A stretch of 64,000 bases of DNA from Halococcus hamelinensis 100A6 (GCF_000336675.1 NZ_AOMB01000041.1:82858-146857), one strand, 5' to 3'. Shown: positions 24,444-34,468, numbered from the stretch's first letter. A program made the numbers and translations. Notes: generated by a model not told the origin, from the letters alone.

Positions 24444-25361
24444 TCAGTCGTCGGCGGGCGCACGCGGCGTTAGCTCGACCGGGTCGGCGTCGATCCCGAG
24501 GTCGTCGATGGCGGCCTGGGCGGCGCGCTTGCCCGAGAGGAGCATCGCGCCGAAGGTCGGGCCCATCCGGGGCAGGCCGTAGGTCGTGGCGACCGCCATC
24601 CCGGACGCGACGACGCCGTCGTGGACTGTTCCGGTGTGTTCGACCACGCCGTCCTCGGATTTCCCGACCCACATCGAGTCGTGACCCGGCGAGTCGTGAC
24701 CCGGCGCGCCGTAGGAGTTTTCACCTGTCTGGTCCATCCCGGTCGCGTTCTCGGCGGCGTCGCCGAGGCCCGGCGCGTCGAGCACGCCGCGTTCGTCGAG
24801 CTTCGAGACCACCATCGCGTCGTGGCCGGTGGCGTCGATCACGACCTCGCTCTCGACCGCGATCGGGTCGACACAGGTGATCTCCCGGGGGAGGGCGTGG
24901 ACCGGCGTCCAGTTCATCACGATCCCGCCGACGCGGTGGTTCTCGCGCACCACGATGTCGGTGAACTCCGTCATGTTCTGCATCTTCGCGCCCGCGTCAC
25001 AGGCCGCCTTGATCAGCCCCGAACACGCTTCCGGGCCGTTCGCGACGTACAGACCCTCCGAATCCTCGGATTCCTCGTAGCTCACGTCGAGGTCGTCGAG
25101 CACCGACTGGGCGGGGTCCCGCACCGTGACCTTGTTCATGAGGAAGCCGCCGAGCCAGAACCCACCCCCGAGGTAGTTGTTCTTCTCGACGACCATCGAC
25201 TTCACGCCACGCTCGCCCAACTCCGTCGCCGCCATCAGCCCCGAGGGGCCGCCGCCGACGATGATCACGTCCGACTCGGTGTAGTCGAGGAACTCCTCGG
25301 TCCACTCCTGTCCGATCGCTCGGGTGACGTCCGCCTCGCCCACGTCGCTGAACTGAGTCAT
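24444..25361 (-). CDS. thi4: thiazole synthase Thi4 family
   Basis: A 305-residue FAD/NAD-binding-fold protein. The dinucleotide loop is [20 protein letters not shown] (residues 31-50), followed by [20 protein letters not shown] and the C-terminal [20 protein letters not shown]. Thi4 makes the thiazole moiety of thiamine from NAD and glycine. Residue C163 in REITCVDP matches the active-site Cys region used by yeast and Haloferax Thi4, whereas methanogen enzymes have His and use sulfide. The start at 25361 has a TATA-like box about 25-30 bases before it. The nearby HTH-ThiN gene is a candidate regulator. Confidence 0.93.
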   Translation of the reverse strand: MTQFSDVGEADVTRAIGQEWTEEFLDYTESDVIIVGGGPSGLMAATELGERGVKSMVVEKNNYLGGGFWLGGFLMNKVTVRDPAQSVLDDLDVSYEESEDSEGLYVANGPEACSGLIKAACDAGAKMQNMTEFTDIVVRENHRVGGIVMNWTPVHALPREITCVDPIAVESEVVIDATGHDAMVVSKLDERGVLDAPGLGDAAENATGMDQTGENSYGAPGHDSPGHDSMWVGKSEDGVVEHTGTVHDGVVASGMAVATTYGLPRMGPTFGAMLLSGKRAAQAAIDDLGIDADPVELTPRAPADD

Positions 25362-25475
25362 ACAACCCAGTGATATTCGTCTGTGGTACAAAAGCGTTGT
25401 GTCGAAGCGGGTTCGGCCCGGCGGCCGGGGTCGATCCGAAGTGCGTATAACGGGCGTCCCCGCCTTCCAAACTGG

Positions 25476-27791
25476 ATGGAGTACGGTCTCGTCGTCGTGT
25501 GGTGGGTCGCCTACGTCGTGCTCGGGCTGTTCGGCCTGCCGGTCGCCGCGCGGCTCTGTTCGTCGCTGCCGGGCCGGGGGGCTGGCTTCTCGCTCGGGCT
25601 CTCGTTCGCCGTCTTCGGGCTCGTCGGGTTCTGGGTCGGCCACCTCGCGCTCGGCTGGGTCGCGGTGATCGCGGGACTGGTCGGGCTCGCGGTCTGTGCG
25701 ATGGCCTCGGTCCGGGGCGGCGTCGAGGTCGACCGGCGGGCGGCCGCCGAGGCCCTCGTGGTGTTCACCCTCGTCTACCTGGTCGTGATCGCGGTCCGCG
25801 GCGTCGACCCCGGGATCACCCCCGACGGCGAGAAGTTCCTGGATTTCGGGCTCGTGATGTCGCTCTATCGCGCGCCCACCCTCCCGCCCGAGGACATGTG
25901 GTTCTCGGGGAAGGCGGTCATCTACTACTACGGCGGCCACCTCCTCACCTCGATGCTGAGTCGGCTGCTCGACGTCCACCCGTGGTACGGGTTCAACCTC
26001 TCGATGGCGGGCCTCTACGGCGCGCTCGCGGCGGGTATCTACGAGCTGGCCGGCGCGATATCGGTGGGGCGACGGCTCGACCGCGCGACGGACGCCCTCG
26101 GGAGGGAGACGGTCTCGAAGCTCGGTACCACCCGGGCCCTCGCGGGCGTGACGGCGGTCTTCTTCGCCGTGGGCGCGGCGAACCTCGCGACGGCCGTTCG
26201 ACTGGTCGTCCGTCGCCTACCGTCGGGGCTCCGGGGGCCCGCGGCGGGTGCGCTCGCGTCCTCGCACTCCCAGTTCGCGGTCGAGGCGGTGCTGGCTCCG
26301 ATCGCCTCGAACTACTACTTCAAGAGCGCGGGTCGGATCATGGCCGACCTCTACAACCCGTTCCCGCTGTTCGCCATCGTCCGGGGCGACCTCCGGCCGT
26401 ACGCCGTGAGCACGCCGTTTCTCGTGGTGGTGGTCGGGCTCTGCTATGCCTACTACCGGACCCCCGAGACCCACCGTCGTCGCCGACGGCTCCTGCTGTT
26501 CGGCGCGATACCCGTCGTCGTCGGGTTCATCGTCACCGTCAACACCTGGGGGCTCGCGGTCGCGGGCGGCGTGGTCTGGCTCACGCTCACGTTCGCGCCG
26601 GCGCGCCTCCGGAGCCTCCTGCCAGCGGGGTCGGCCGTCGACCTCTCGCCACACATCGAACGGGCGACGACCACTCGGGCGTCGGCGGCGCTCGCCCGCC
26701 TCGTCGGCGCGCTCGTTACGGCGGGTGTCGTGGGGGTTCTCGGGATCGTCGCGGCGCTGCCGTTCGTCTTCGGCCCGCTCAGCAGCGGTCCCTCGACCGC
26801 GGTCACGACGGTCGCGGCGGGTGCGCGCAGCCCGCTCGGCTCCCTCCTCCTGATCCACGGGGCGTTCCTCGCGGTGTTCGTCGCCTACTACGTCGCGCGG
26901 GTTCGCGAGCGCTGGCAGACCCCGGCCGCCGTCGCGGTGTTGCTCTGGTTCGTCGCGGTCGTCGTGCTGGTGCCCGCCGCGCTCGCCCCGCTCGCGCTGT
27001 TCGGCGTACTGCTCGCCACCGGCTGGTACTTCGTCGCGACCGACCGGACGGGCTTCGAGGGCGTGCTCGTGGTGGCGGGGCTCGGGCTCGTCCTCCTGGC
27101 CGAGGTCGTCTACATCAAGGAGGGCGGCGGCACCCGGTTCAACACCGTCGTGAAGACCTACATGCCGGCGTGGGTGCTCTGGGCGAGCGCGGTCGGCGTG
27201 ATCCTCCCCCGGCTCGTCCGCGGTCGCCGGCGCTGGTCGTGGTCGCGCCGTCAGGTGCTCGCGGGCGCGCTCGCGGGCGTGCTCGTGCTCTCGACCGCGG
27301 CGTTCGGCGGGGTCGCGCTCACGAGCCACTTCGCGAACTCGCCGGTCGAGGAACCGACGCTCGACGGGATGGCGGCGGCCGAGAACAACGTTCCGGGGCA
27401 AGTCGCGGGGATCGAGTGGCTCGACGACCGCCCGGGTCGGCCGACCATCGTCTCGGCGGCCAGCCCGTACCTCTATCGCTGGAGCGCCGCCCCGGCGGCG
27501 AGCCTCACCGGTTTACCGACCGTGATCGGCCTACCACACGAGATCCAGTTCCGGAATCGGACGGCCTACTTCAACCGGGCCTACGCGGTCAACACGATCT
27601 ACCTCGGGACCGACGAGCAGCGCGCGGCGCTCCTCGACCAGTACGGCGTCGAGTACATCTACGTCGGTCCGACCGAGCGCGAGCGCTACGGCGACTTCGC
27701 GTCGTTCGACGAACTCCGGGGTGTCCGGGTAGCTTACCAGGAGGACACCGTGACGATCTACGCCGTCGACCAGAGTCGGTTGGCGACGTAG
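25476..27791 (+). CDS. DUF2298 large polytopic membrane protein
   Basis: A 771-residue integral membrane protein with about 16 hydrophobic segments along its whole length and a soluble C-terminal region. Signature pieces are [59 protein letters not shown] and [20 protein letters not shown]. These fit the DUF2298 (Chlor_Arch_YYY) family of GT-C-fold-like membrane proteins, whose reaction is not firmly known. The C-terminus has [23 protein letters not shown] 25476 is used since the upstream frame lacks hydrophobic sequence. Confidence 0.9.
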   Translation: MEYGLVVVWWVAYVVLGLFGLPVAARLCSSLPGRGAGFSLGLSFAVFGLVGFWVGHLALGWVAVIAGLVGLAVCAMASVRGGVEVDRRAAAEALVVFTLVYLVVIAVRGVDPGITPDGEKFLDFGLVMSLYRAPTLPPEDMWFSGKAVIYYYGGHLLTSMLSRLLDVHPWYGFNLSMAGLYGALAAGIYELAGAISVGRRLDRATDALGRETVSKLGTTRALAGVTAVFFAVGAANLATAVRLVVRRLPSGLRGPAAGALASSHSQFAVEAVLAPIASNYYFKSAGRIMADLYNPFPLFAIVRGDLRPYAVSTPFLVVVVGLCYAYYRTPETHRRRRRLLLFGAIPVVVGFIVTVNTWGLAVAGGVVWLTLTFAPARLRSLLPAGSAVDLSPHIERATTTRASAALARLVGALVTAGVVGVLGIVAALPFVFGPLSSGPSTAVTTVAAGARSPLGSLLLIHGAFLAVFVAYYVARVRERWQTPAAVAVLLWFVAVVVLVPAALAPLALFGVLLATGWYFVATDRTGFEGVLVVAGLGLVLLAEVVYIKEGGGTRFNTVVKTYMPAWVLWASAVGVILPRLVRGRRRWSWSRRQVLAGALAGVLVLSTAAFGGVALTSHFANSPVEEPTLDGMAAAENNVPGQVAGIEWLDDRPGRPTIVSAASPYLYRWSAAPAASLTGLPTVIGLPHEIQFRNRTAYFNRAYAVNTIYLGTDEQRAALLDQYGVEYIYVGPTERERYGDFASFDELRGVRVAYQEDTVTIYAVDQSRLAT

Positions 27792-27805
27792 CCCGGAACC
27801 CGATT

Positions 27806-28552
27806 TTACTCTAGCTGGCCGGATCGAATGGCCCGCTCGGCGTCGGCGAGCGCCGCCTCGCGGTCGAAGCCCTCGATTATCGCGTCCCACTCCTCGGGCC
27901 GGTCGCGGAGGTCGCGGGCGTGCTCGGTGATGGCCGGGAGCGCACGGACGAGGTTGTCGACCACGGGGACGGCGGCGGCCTGGGGCGAGCGCGACAGCGG
28001 GTTGAGGTCCACCACGATCTCGGTTTTCCCCATCTCCGCGAGCGCCGCGGCGCGGTCGCCGTCTTCGAGGGGGACCAACACCACGTCGGCGGCGTGGATC
28101 CCGTCGGCATCGACCTTGCCGCGCTCGTGGGACAGCCCGGGGATCCGTGCGTCGGCGGTGAGTCCCTTCACCTCGCTCGCCCCGTGGTCGCGGAGGTGGT
28201 CGGCGATCGCGTCCATCCGCGCCTCGGTTCGGTTGAAGAGGTTGACCTCGATCGCCGCACCCGTGGCGTCGGCGAGGTCGACCACCGCCTCTGGCGCGAG
28301 CGCCGCGACGTTGCCGTTGACGGAGACCACGGGCGACTCCGCGCGGAGGAGGTGGGCGGCGGCGGCACGTTCGGCGGCGGCGGCGCTCTCGATGGTCCGT
28401 TCGCCGATGAGGTAGTCGAAGGCCTCGCCGCGGCCCTCCGCGATCAGCCCCTGTCGACTCGTGATCCCGGCGTCGATGCCCGCCTCGATCCGGTGGCGGG
28501 TCCGGAGCGACGCGCTCCGGGGATGGTCGTCGGGGACCGCCGTGTGGCTCAT
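27806..28552 (-). CDS. 4-phosphopantoate--beta-alanine ligase (archaeal phosphopantothenate synthetase)
   Basis: A 248-residue archaeal CoA-pathway enzyme (COG1701/DUF137) that joins 4-phosphopantoate and beta-alanine with ATP, replacing bacterial PanC. Family pieces seen: HPRSASLRTRHRIEAGIDAG, QGLIAEGRGEAFDYLIGE, SVNGNVAALAPEAVVDLA, EVNLFNRTEARMDAIADHL and EIVVDLNPLSRSPQAAAV. It lies 53 bases downstream of pantoate kinase in the same direction, the enzyme that makes its substrate, so the two are a probable operon. Confidence 0.95.
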   Translation of the reverse strand: MSHTAVPDDHPRSASLRTRHRIEAGIDAGITSRQGLIAEGRGEAFDYLIGERTIESAAAAERAAAAHLLRAESPVVSVNGNVAALAPEAVVDLADATGAAIEVNLFNRTEARMDAIADHLRDHGASEVKGLTADARIPGLSHERGKVDADGIHAADVVLVPLEDGDRAAALAEMGKTEIVVDLNPLSRSPQAAAVPVVDNLVRALPAITEHARDLRDRPEEWDAIIEGFDREAALADAERAIRSGQLE

Positions 28553-28605
28553 ACCACGAATTCGTGATGAATCGGGAAAAATCGACCGTTCCGTGCCCCG
28601 GGCGG

Positions 28606-29466
28606 TCAGACCAGCCGCGCGCCACACGGGTCGAGTTCGCAGACGACCGGGTCGTAGCCCGCCGCCGAGAGGCCCTCGCCGGGCGCGACCACGGTCTCGC
28701 CGAGCATCGCCATCGCGGCCTCGCCGCCCGCCTCGCCGACGGCCTCGATGGCCGCCTCGACGGGCGGCGTGAGCAGGTCGGCCTCGATCGCGAACGACCG
28801 CGAGAGCGAGAGCGCCCGCGGGAGCGTCGGTTCGTCGAGCAGCGCGTCGAGCGCGCGCTCGCCCGCCGTCGAGAGGGTCTCGACGTCGCCGCCGATGACC
28901 TCGTCGGTCGAGCGGCTCCCGAACGAGACGTACTCGATCCGGGTTTCGGGCACCGAGAGCCCGTCGAGACGGTTCACCGCGGGCGCGCCGGGCGCGAGTC
29001 GGAGTGGGACCCCGCCGCGGGCCTGAGCCACGACGTCGCCGAGGCCCGTGCCCGCCTCGACCTCGGCGGCGTGGGCCACCCCGACGAGTTCGTTCTCGGT
29101 GAGCGCGAGGTCGTAGGCCGCGTTCGCGACGAGCGCGGTCCCGAGCGCCGCGCCGCCGGAGACCCCGAAGCCCGCGCTGACGGGGACCGAGGGTTCGACG
29201 ACCGCACGTGCCGTGACCCCGAGCGCGTCGAGCGTGCGGGTTACGGCCTCCATCTCGATGGGGTCGCCGTCGAGGACCACTTCGGGTTCGTCGGCGGGGT
29301 GGAGTTCGACCGTCACGCCGTCGGTGAGCGCGAGGCCGACGCCTCGGGATCCCGTCTTTCGGGGCTCCGAACGCCGATGGACGCTGAAAAACCCCGTGAC
29401 GTGACCGGGGACGAACGCCCGCGGGCGGTCGGTCGTGGCGCTACCCCGGACACGGCTCCGCGTCAT
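28606..29466 (-). CDS. pantoate kinase (GHMP kinase family)
   Basis: A 286-residue GHMP-family kinase that phosphorylates pantoate in archaeal CoA synthesis. It has an N-terminal FVPGHVTGFFSVHRR, the glycine-rich ATP loop PVSAGFGVSGGAALGTALVA, and the later GGEAAMAMLGETVVAPGEG. The motif order and length fit archaeal PoK rather than mevalonate kinase. ATG 29466 gives the normal start. It is upstream of the ligase that uses its product. Confidence 0.93.
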   Translation of the reverse strand: MTRSRVRGSATTDRPRAFVPGHVTGFFSVHRRSEPRKTGSRGVGLALTDGVTVELHPADEPEVVLDGDPIEMEAVTRTLDALGVTARAVVEPSVPVSAGFGVSGGAALGTALVANAAYDLALTENELVGVAHAAEVEAGTGLGDVVAQARGGVPLRLAPGAPAVNRLDGLSVPETRIEYVSFGSRSTDEVIGGDVETLSTAGERALDALLDEPTLPRALSLSRSFAIEADLLTPPVEAAIEAVGEAGGEAAMAMLGETVVAPGEGLSAAGYDPVVCELDPCGARLV

Positions 29467-29683
29467 ATCCCAGCCTCGGCGGCGGTCGGGATAAGCCGCC
29501 CGTTCGGACGTCGGGTCGGTTTGCCCGAACTCGGTTCCCCTCCGGCCGAAGCGCCTGCACCCGCCGGCGATAGCGCTTTGTATCGATCGGCACTGTCTCC
29601 GGCTACCGAATGCCGAAACCGAACCCGACGAGACCGTTCTTTCACGGTCGTGACGACGAACGATACTGCCGGGGGGCGCGTGT

Positions 29684-30676
29684 GTGCCGGTGAACGACGG
29701 GAGCCCCGAGGACGACCGGGACCGAGAGGGTTCGGCCGAGGCACCCGACGAGGGGGACCCGATCCGCGAGTCGACCGCCCACGCCGCCTCGGGTGCGCCG
29801 AACGCAGGCTGGGCGATCGGCGACCGGTTCTCCTCGGAGGAGATCTTCCAGCGCGTGCTCGCCACCGCCGACGAGGAGGTCTCGACCGGCGCGCGCGAAC
29901 TCTTCTTCAGCGGGCTCGCGGCGGGCTTCGCGATCGTCCTCACCTTCGTCGCCCACGCCGCGCTGACCGCGTACTTCCCCGAGAACACCCTGCTCGCCTC
30001 GCTGCTCTACCCCATCGGGTTCATCTACATCATCCTCGGGCGCTATCAGCTCTACACCGAGAACACCCTGCCCCCTGTGGCGCTCTTTCTCGCCCGCCTC
30101 GCCAGCCTCCCCCTGATGCTCCGGGTCTGGGTCATCGTCCTCGTCGGCAACGTCCTCGGGGCAGCCCTCGGGGTGTTCGTGCTCGCCCACACCCACGTGC
30201 TCTCGCCGCCGGCGATGGCGGCCGCCGCGGAGTTCACCCAGTCGGGCCTCGAAACCGGCTGGTGGGACCTCTTCTTCAAGGCGGTGTTCGCGGGCTGGCT
30301 GGTCGCTGGCGTGGTGTGGCTCGGCCACGCCGTCCGGGACTCGATCGCCCGACTGCTCCTGATCTACGTCGTCTTCTACACCATCGTCGCCACCGAACTC
30401 TACCACGTCGTCGTCACCGCCGCCGACGCGCTGTTCGCGGTCTTCATCGGCGACGCCGGGCTGTTCGCAGTGTTCGCCGAGTTCTGGCTCCCGGTGTTGC
30501 TCGGCAACACCGTCGGCGGGGTCGTGCTCGTGGCGCTGGTGAACTACGGCCAGACCGAACGTCGGCGGTTTCCCGAGATCCGCCAGCTCTCGACCCGCGA
30601 GTGGCTGTTCAGCTGGCGGGGCGGTCGCGACCGCGACCCGATCGACATGGAGCAGGCAGGTCCCGAAAACGATTGA
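29684..30676 (+). CDS. formate/nitrite transporter (FNT) family protein
   Basis: A membrane protein of about 330 residues with six helices after a 60-residue acidic N-terminal extension. Family marks are FFSGLAAGFAIVLTFVAHAA, then YTENTLPPVALFLA, KAVFAGWLVAGVVWLGHAV and LLGNTVGGVVLVALVNYGQ. FNT proteins are pentameric channels for small monovalent anions; the substrate here is not evident. It starts at a GTG (29684 or 29690), since no ATG lies before the first helix. Confidence 0.85.
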   Translation: MPVNDGSPEDDRDREGSAEAPDEGDPIRESTAHAASGAPNAGWAIGDRFSSEEIFQRVLATADEEVSTGARELFFSGLAAGFAIVLTFVAHAALTAYFPENTLLASLLYPIGFIYIILGRYQLYTENTLPPVALFLARLASLPLMLRVWVIVLVGNVLGAALGVFVLAHTHVLSPPAMAAAAEFTQSGLETGWWDLFFKAVFAGWLVAGVVWLGHAVRDSIARLLLIYVVFYTIVATELYHVVVTAADALFAVFIGDAGLFAVFAEFWLPVLLGNTVGGVVLVALVNYGQTERRRFPEIRQLSTREWLFSWRGGRDRDPIDMEQAGPEND

Positions 30677-30697
30677 TTCCCCGCAAGAACCCAGGCT

Positions 30698-31885
30698 TCA
30701 GAGCAGTTCGACGACGGTGATGATCCCATAGCCGAGCCCCAGCGCGAGCGCCAGCGAGCCGAGCCAGGCGAGGACCGTATAGCCCATTTTCGCGCCGCTG
30801 ACGCCCGCCCCGCCCGCCGCGTAGCCGCTGCCCACGACGGCGCTCACGATGATCTCGTTGAACGAGACCGGGATCCCGAAGACCACGGCGGCCTGTGCGA
30901 TCGCGAACGAGGGGATCAGCGCCGCGATGGACCGCCGGGGACCGAGCGAAGAGTAGTCCTGTGCGATCGCCTTGATCATCCGCGGCGCGCCCATCCACGA
31001 CCCCGTGAGGAGGCCGAGGCCGCCGAAGACCAACAGCCCCACCAGGGGAAGCGTTATCGGTAACGACGCTTCCTCCATCGCCGCGATCAGCGGTCCGACC
31101 GCGAGGCCGACCTGACTCCCGCCGGCCGAGAACGCCACGAGACCGCCGAGCACGAGCAGGAATCGGCGCTCGGCGCTTTCGACACCGCTCGACATGTCGT
31201 AGGCCAGCAGCCCCGCGGCGGCGACCGCGGCGACGACCGAGACCAGCGCGATACCGACCAACGACGACATCGAGAGGTCGCGGGTGGCCGCGACCGCGAT
31301 CGACGCGCCGCCGTCCGGCCCCAGCAGGGTGAAGGGGATGTTGGCGACGATGAGGCCGATGACCGCCCCGAGCACCGGGATGCTGTAGCGCTCGGGGATC
31401 CGCTCGTCGCGGAGCAGCCGCGCGGTGGCGTAGGCGACCCCGCCGCCGATGAACGGAGTGAGCACCCAGAGCGCGCCGATCTCGATGTACTTCGGCCAGA
31501 CCGGGGTGCCGCCGAGGCCGAGACCGACGCCGATGACCGCCCCGGTCACCGTGAACGCGGTGGCGATCGGGTAGCCGGTGAAGATCCCGACCGCCACGAG
31601 GACCGCCGCGAGCAACAGGAGGACCGTGGCGGCCGTCGGCGACAGCGTGAGTCCGCCGACGAGTCCCGTGCCGACCGCGTCCGCGACGTTCGCCCCCTGA
31701 AGCACCGCTCCGAGCAACCCCAGAATGCCCACCAGAAAGCCCGCCCGCATCACCGAGATCGCGCGCGCGCCGACCGCCGGCGCGAACGGGGTCGACCCCG
31801 ACGAACCCGCACCGATCGTCCAGGCCATGAAGAAGCTCGCGAGCACCGCGACGACGAGGATGGCTATCGTGCCGAGCGCAACCAT
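30698..31885 (-). CDS. inorganic phosphate transporter, PiT family
   Basis: A 395-residue symporter with about 10-11 helices and the internal duplication of the PiT family. The first repeat motif is AWTIGAGSSGSTPFAPAVGA and the second is FSAGGSQVGLAVGPLIAA. From memory the first form is shared by other haloarchaeal PiT proteins in place of the textbook GANDVANA. It would import phosphate with Na+ or H+. No phoU lies next to it in this window. A 38-codon open frame ends immediately before its ATG. A second, divergent PiT gene is at 58627. Confidence 0.9.
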   Translation of the reverse strand: MVALGTIAILVVAVLASFFMAWTIGAGSSGSTPFAPAVGARAISVMRAGFLVGILGLLGAVLQGANVADAVGTGLVGGLTLSPTAATVLLLLAAVLVAVGIFTGYPIATAFTVTGAVIGVGLGLGGTPVWPKYIEIGALWVLTPFIGGGVAYATARLLRDERIPERYSIPVLGAVIGLIVANIPFTLLGPDGGASIAVAATRDLSMSSLVGIALVSVVAAVAAAGLLAYDMSSGVESAERRFLLVLGGLVAFSAGGSQVGLAVGPLIAAMEEASLPITLPLVGLLVFGGLGLLTGSWMGAPRMIKAIAQDYSSLGPRRSIAALIPSFAIAQAAVVFGIPVSFNEIIVSAVVGSGYAAGGAGVSGAKMGYTVLAWLGSLALALGLGYGIITVVELL

Positions 31886-32002
31886 CTACGTCGTGTCCTC
31901 CCCATCGACGGCGGCCCGCCGTTCCTCATCGCCGAGCGCTACATTACTCATCGAGGTACTGTTCAGCGCGTCCGAACAAACATCCGTCGCCGGCACCCGC
32001 AT
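31886..32002 (-). other. possible 38-codon leader ORF before the PiT gene
   Basis: ATG 32002 to TAG 31888-31886, with the stop codon directly abutting the PiT ATG. A TATA-like CCTATCAC (minus strand, about 32030-32037) is about 30 bases before this ATG. The predicted peptide is acidic at its end (GDEERRAAVDGEDTT) and matches no family I know. It may be a translated leader or chance. Confidence 0.25.
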
Positions 32003-32142
32003 GGTCTTGCTGTCGGCATCAGCGGCGAAGTGATAGGGCTGTCGGACCACGGAGGTCGTGAAACCCGTTCGTCGAGGCCGACCCTTCGCCCCCCGACCGA
32101 CCCACAGACTGATCGCCGAATACACCGTAGCACAGCGTACAC

Positions 32143-32446
32143 GTGCCGTCGATAAGCGCTCGGATCCCCGACGAGGAGCGCGAAGCGCTGGAGGAGGTCG
32201 CCGACCTGCTGGATGAGGACCGAAGCACGACCATCCGAGAGGCGCTCCGGGAAGGGCTCCACGACCTTCGTGTCAGAACCGCCGTCGAACGGTAACCAGA
32301 CCGGTGCGATCTCGGTGAATCAGGCCGCACGGATAGCTGGTGTTTCGCTCGGCGAGTGGCTACAGATCGCCCGCGACCGGAATCTGACGACCCAGCTCTC
32401 ACCGGAAGACCTGGAACGGGATGCCGACGCCGCGCGAGAGCTGTGA
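32143..32446 (+). pseudogene. UPF0175-family antitoxin, broken by one frameshift
   Basis: The first frame (GTG 32143) gives a ribbon-helix-helix-like start ending in STTIREALREGLHDLR...TAVER and stops at TAA 32293-32295. Reading continues in the next frame with GAISVNQAARIAGVSLGEWL and QIARDRNLTTQLSPEDLERD to TGA 32446. Removing one A at 32294-32295 joins them as VERYQTGAISVNQAA, the expected UPF0175 sequence of about 100 residues. The lesion is therefore a single-base insertion. UPF0175 proteins are antitoxin-type partners of PIN toxins, and the PIN gene follows with a 4-base overlap. Confidence 0.8.
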
Positions 32447-32981
32447 TCCTCGTCGATGCGACGGCGCTTCTCTCACTTGGAGCTAGCGGCGAGCTAGACT
32501 TGCTCTTGAACTTCGATCAGAATCCAGCGGTGCTCCCCGCCGTCGACGACGAAGTCGTGACCGAGCCAGCACGAACCAACCTCGATGATTCTACGACCAC
32601 GATAGAGTCCGCACTCCCTCGGACGGACTCGTTTCGTCCGACGAACCGATCGGGGACGCGAGAGGCGAGGCGGAACGGATCCTCGACCAGTCCGAAATCG
32701 ACGGCGACTTCGAGGTCGTCCTCGCAGTTCTCGTCGAAACCAAAGCCGGACGTTCCGTTGGGGTGGTCTCCGACGACCGACGAGTTCGGACCATCGCGGA
32801 CGGGCTCGGCGCGATCGCCACGGGAACGGTCGGTGTCGTCGTTCGCGCGGTCGACGAAGGACTCCCGCCGGACGACGCAAAGGACCTGACCCGAGCGATC
32901 GATCGCCACGGGTTGCACATGACCGGCGAGCTGCGCGAGACCGCGGACGAACTCATCGAGGACGCTGCCGACCCCGACTGA
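32443..32981 (+). pseudogene. PIN-domain (DUF3368-like) toxin, frameshifted
   Basis: It starts at GTG 32443 inside the antitoxin stop (GTGA). The first frame gives ILVDATALLSLGASGELDLL, LNFDQNPAVLPAVDDEVV and ends its sense near 32620. The downstream half is in another frame: DGLVSSDEPIGDARGEAERI, LVETKAGRSVGVVSDDRRVR and IDRHGLHMTGELRETADELI, ending TGA 32979-32981. Together these form a complete PIN protein with the Asp of VDAT and the later SDD. The shift lies between about 32612 and 32640. Both partners are thus broken, as expected of decay after the antitoxin became dispensable, unless the base calls are wrong. Confidence 0.75.
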
Positions 32982-33013
32982 CCACGGACTCAGACGCTGG
33001 CGATCTCGCGGGA
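32981..33013. repeat. second copy of the aspS 3' tail
   Basis: On the minus strand this encodes PRDRQRLSP followed by TGG, matching the last codons of aspS (33051-33081, ending in TAG). Over about 31 bases there are five differences. Four are synonymous (Arg, Gln, Leu and Ser codons) and the fifth turns the stop into Trp. Between the copies lies a 37-base stretch with GCGAGACGAACGGAGTGAGT, a variant of the haloarchaeal intergenic repeat. Confidence 0.7.
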
Positions 33014-33050
33014 CTCACTCCGTTCGTCTCGCTGGCTCCCAACGTTTTCG

Positions 33051-34349
33051 CTACGGGCTCAAACGTTGGCGATCCCGCGGGAACAGAACCGCCTCACGGA
33101 TGTTCGGCAGGTCGAGCATCGTCATCACGAGGCGTTCGGCCCCGATGGCCCAGCCCGCGTGGGGCGGCATCCCGTACTTGAACATCTTGGTGTAGTACTC
33201 GAAGGCCTCGGGGTCGAGCCCCTGCTGTTCGAAGCCCTCGACGAGGTGGTCGTGGCGGTGTTCACGCTGGCCGCCCGAGACGAGCTCCATCGAGGGGGCC
33301 ATCATGTCGAACCCAGTCGAGAGCTCGCCGTCGTCGTGGTCCATGATGTAGAACGGCTTGATCTCCGAGGGCCAGTCGGTGATGAAGTAGTGGCCGTCGA
33401 CGTCCGCGCCGAGCGCGCGCTCGCCCTCGGTGGGCAGGTCGTCGCCCCACTCCAACTGTTCGTCGAGCTCGCCGGTGGCGTTGATCCGCTCGATGGCTTC
33501 TTCGTATGTCAGACGGGGGAACGCCTCCTCGGGGGCTTCGAACCCCTCGTAGCCGAGGGTTTCCAACTGTGACTCACAGTTCTCGGCGACGGCCTCGTAG
33601 GCCGAGCGAACCACGTGCTCGCAGGCGTCCATCGCCTCCTCGTGGTCGATGAAGGCCGACTCGAAGTCGATCGAGGTGGCCTCGTTGAGGTGGCGGGGCG
33701 TGTTGTGCTCCTCGGCCCGGAAGATCGGGCCGATCTCGAAGACGCGCTCAAGCCCGCTCCCGACCATGAGCTGTTTGAACAACTGTGGGGACTGGTTCAT
33801 GAACGCCTCGCGCCCGAAGTAGGTGATCGGGAAGAGTTCGGTCCCGCCCTCCGTCCCCGTGGCGACGATCTTCGGCGTGGTGATCTCGGTGCCGCCGAGC
33901 TCTCGGAAGGCCTCGCGGGCCGCTCTGAGAATCTCGGCGCGGATCTCGAAGATCGCCTTGGCTTCGTCGCGCCGGAGGTCGAGGGTCCGGTTGTCGAGCC
34001 GCGTGGGGAGTTCGGCGTCGACCTTCTCGGAGGGGTCGAGCGGGAGTCCCGGCTCGGCAGGGGCGAGGACCTCCACCGACTCGGGCACCACCTCGACGCC
34101 CGTCGGCGCGCGTTCCTCCTCCTCGACGGCCCCGGTGACCGAGACGACGCTCTCGCGGCTCACCTCGGTCCCCGTCTCGACGAGGTCGTCGTCCATCGCG
34201 TCCTTCTCGAACTTGACCTGGATCTTCCCGGTGCGGTCGCGCACGATCAGGAAGGCGATCCCGCCCAGGTCGCGGATCTCGTGGGCCCAGCCAGCGATCG
34301 TCACCGTCTCGCCCGGCTCCGCCGCCGCCGTCTCGGTTCGGTCGTTCAT
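33051..34349 (-). CDS. aspS: aspartyl-tRNA synthetase (archaeal type)
   Basis: A 432-residue class IIb synthetase. It has an N-terminal OB-fold anticodon domain ([20 protein letters not shown]), motif 2 around [20 protein letters not shown] and motif 3 [20 protein letters not shown]. Archaeal enzymes of this type are usually non-discriminating and also charge tRNA(Asn); the gatB gene at 43.5 kb fits an indirect Asn-tRNA route. ATG 34349 gives the standard N-terminus although the frame is open further. Its 3' tail is duplicated just downstream. Confidence 0.96.
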   Translation of the reverse strand: MNDRTETAAAEPGETVTIAGWAHEIRDLGGIAFLIVRDRTGKIQVKFEKDAMDDDLVETGTEVSRESVVSVTGAVEEEERAPTGVEVVPESVEVLAPAEPGLPLDPSEKVDAELPTRLDNRTLDLRRDEAKAIFEIRAEILRAAREAFRELGGTEITTPKIVATGTEGGTELFPITYFGREAFMNQSPQLFKQLMVGSGLERVFEIGPIFRAEEHNTPRHLNEATSIDFESAFIDHEEAMDACEHVVRSAYEAVAENCESQLETLGYEGFEAPEEAFPRLTYEEAIERINATGELDEQLEWGDDLPTEGERALGADVDGHYFITDWPSEIKPFYIMDHDDGELSTGFDMMAPSMELVSGGQREHRHDHLVEGFEQQGLDPEAFEYYTKMFKYGMPPHAGWAIGAERLVMTMLDLPNIREAVLFPRDRQRLSP

Positions 34350-34468
34350 ACACGGGATGCGAAGCCGTGGTTGTAAACGCCGTCGGTTTCGACGAATCAC
34401 CCCGGGGAGTGCGACCCCAGGTGGGCCGAACCCGACCCGTTTTACCCCGCCGAACGGTGTGTTCACCC

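Noticed and set aside
24676..24705. Direct 15-base repeat (GAGTCGTGACCCGGC twice) in thi4 as a recent slippage duplication
   Set aside because: It encodes GHDSPGHDS, which I recall as a conserved segment of haloarchaeal Thi4, so it is probably ancestral.
30698..31885. Missing textbook GANDVANA motifs in the PiT protein as evidence of a new transporter class
   Set aside because: The GAGSSGSTPFAPAVGA form is, from memory, common among haloarchaeal PiT proteins.
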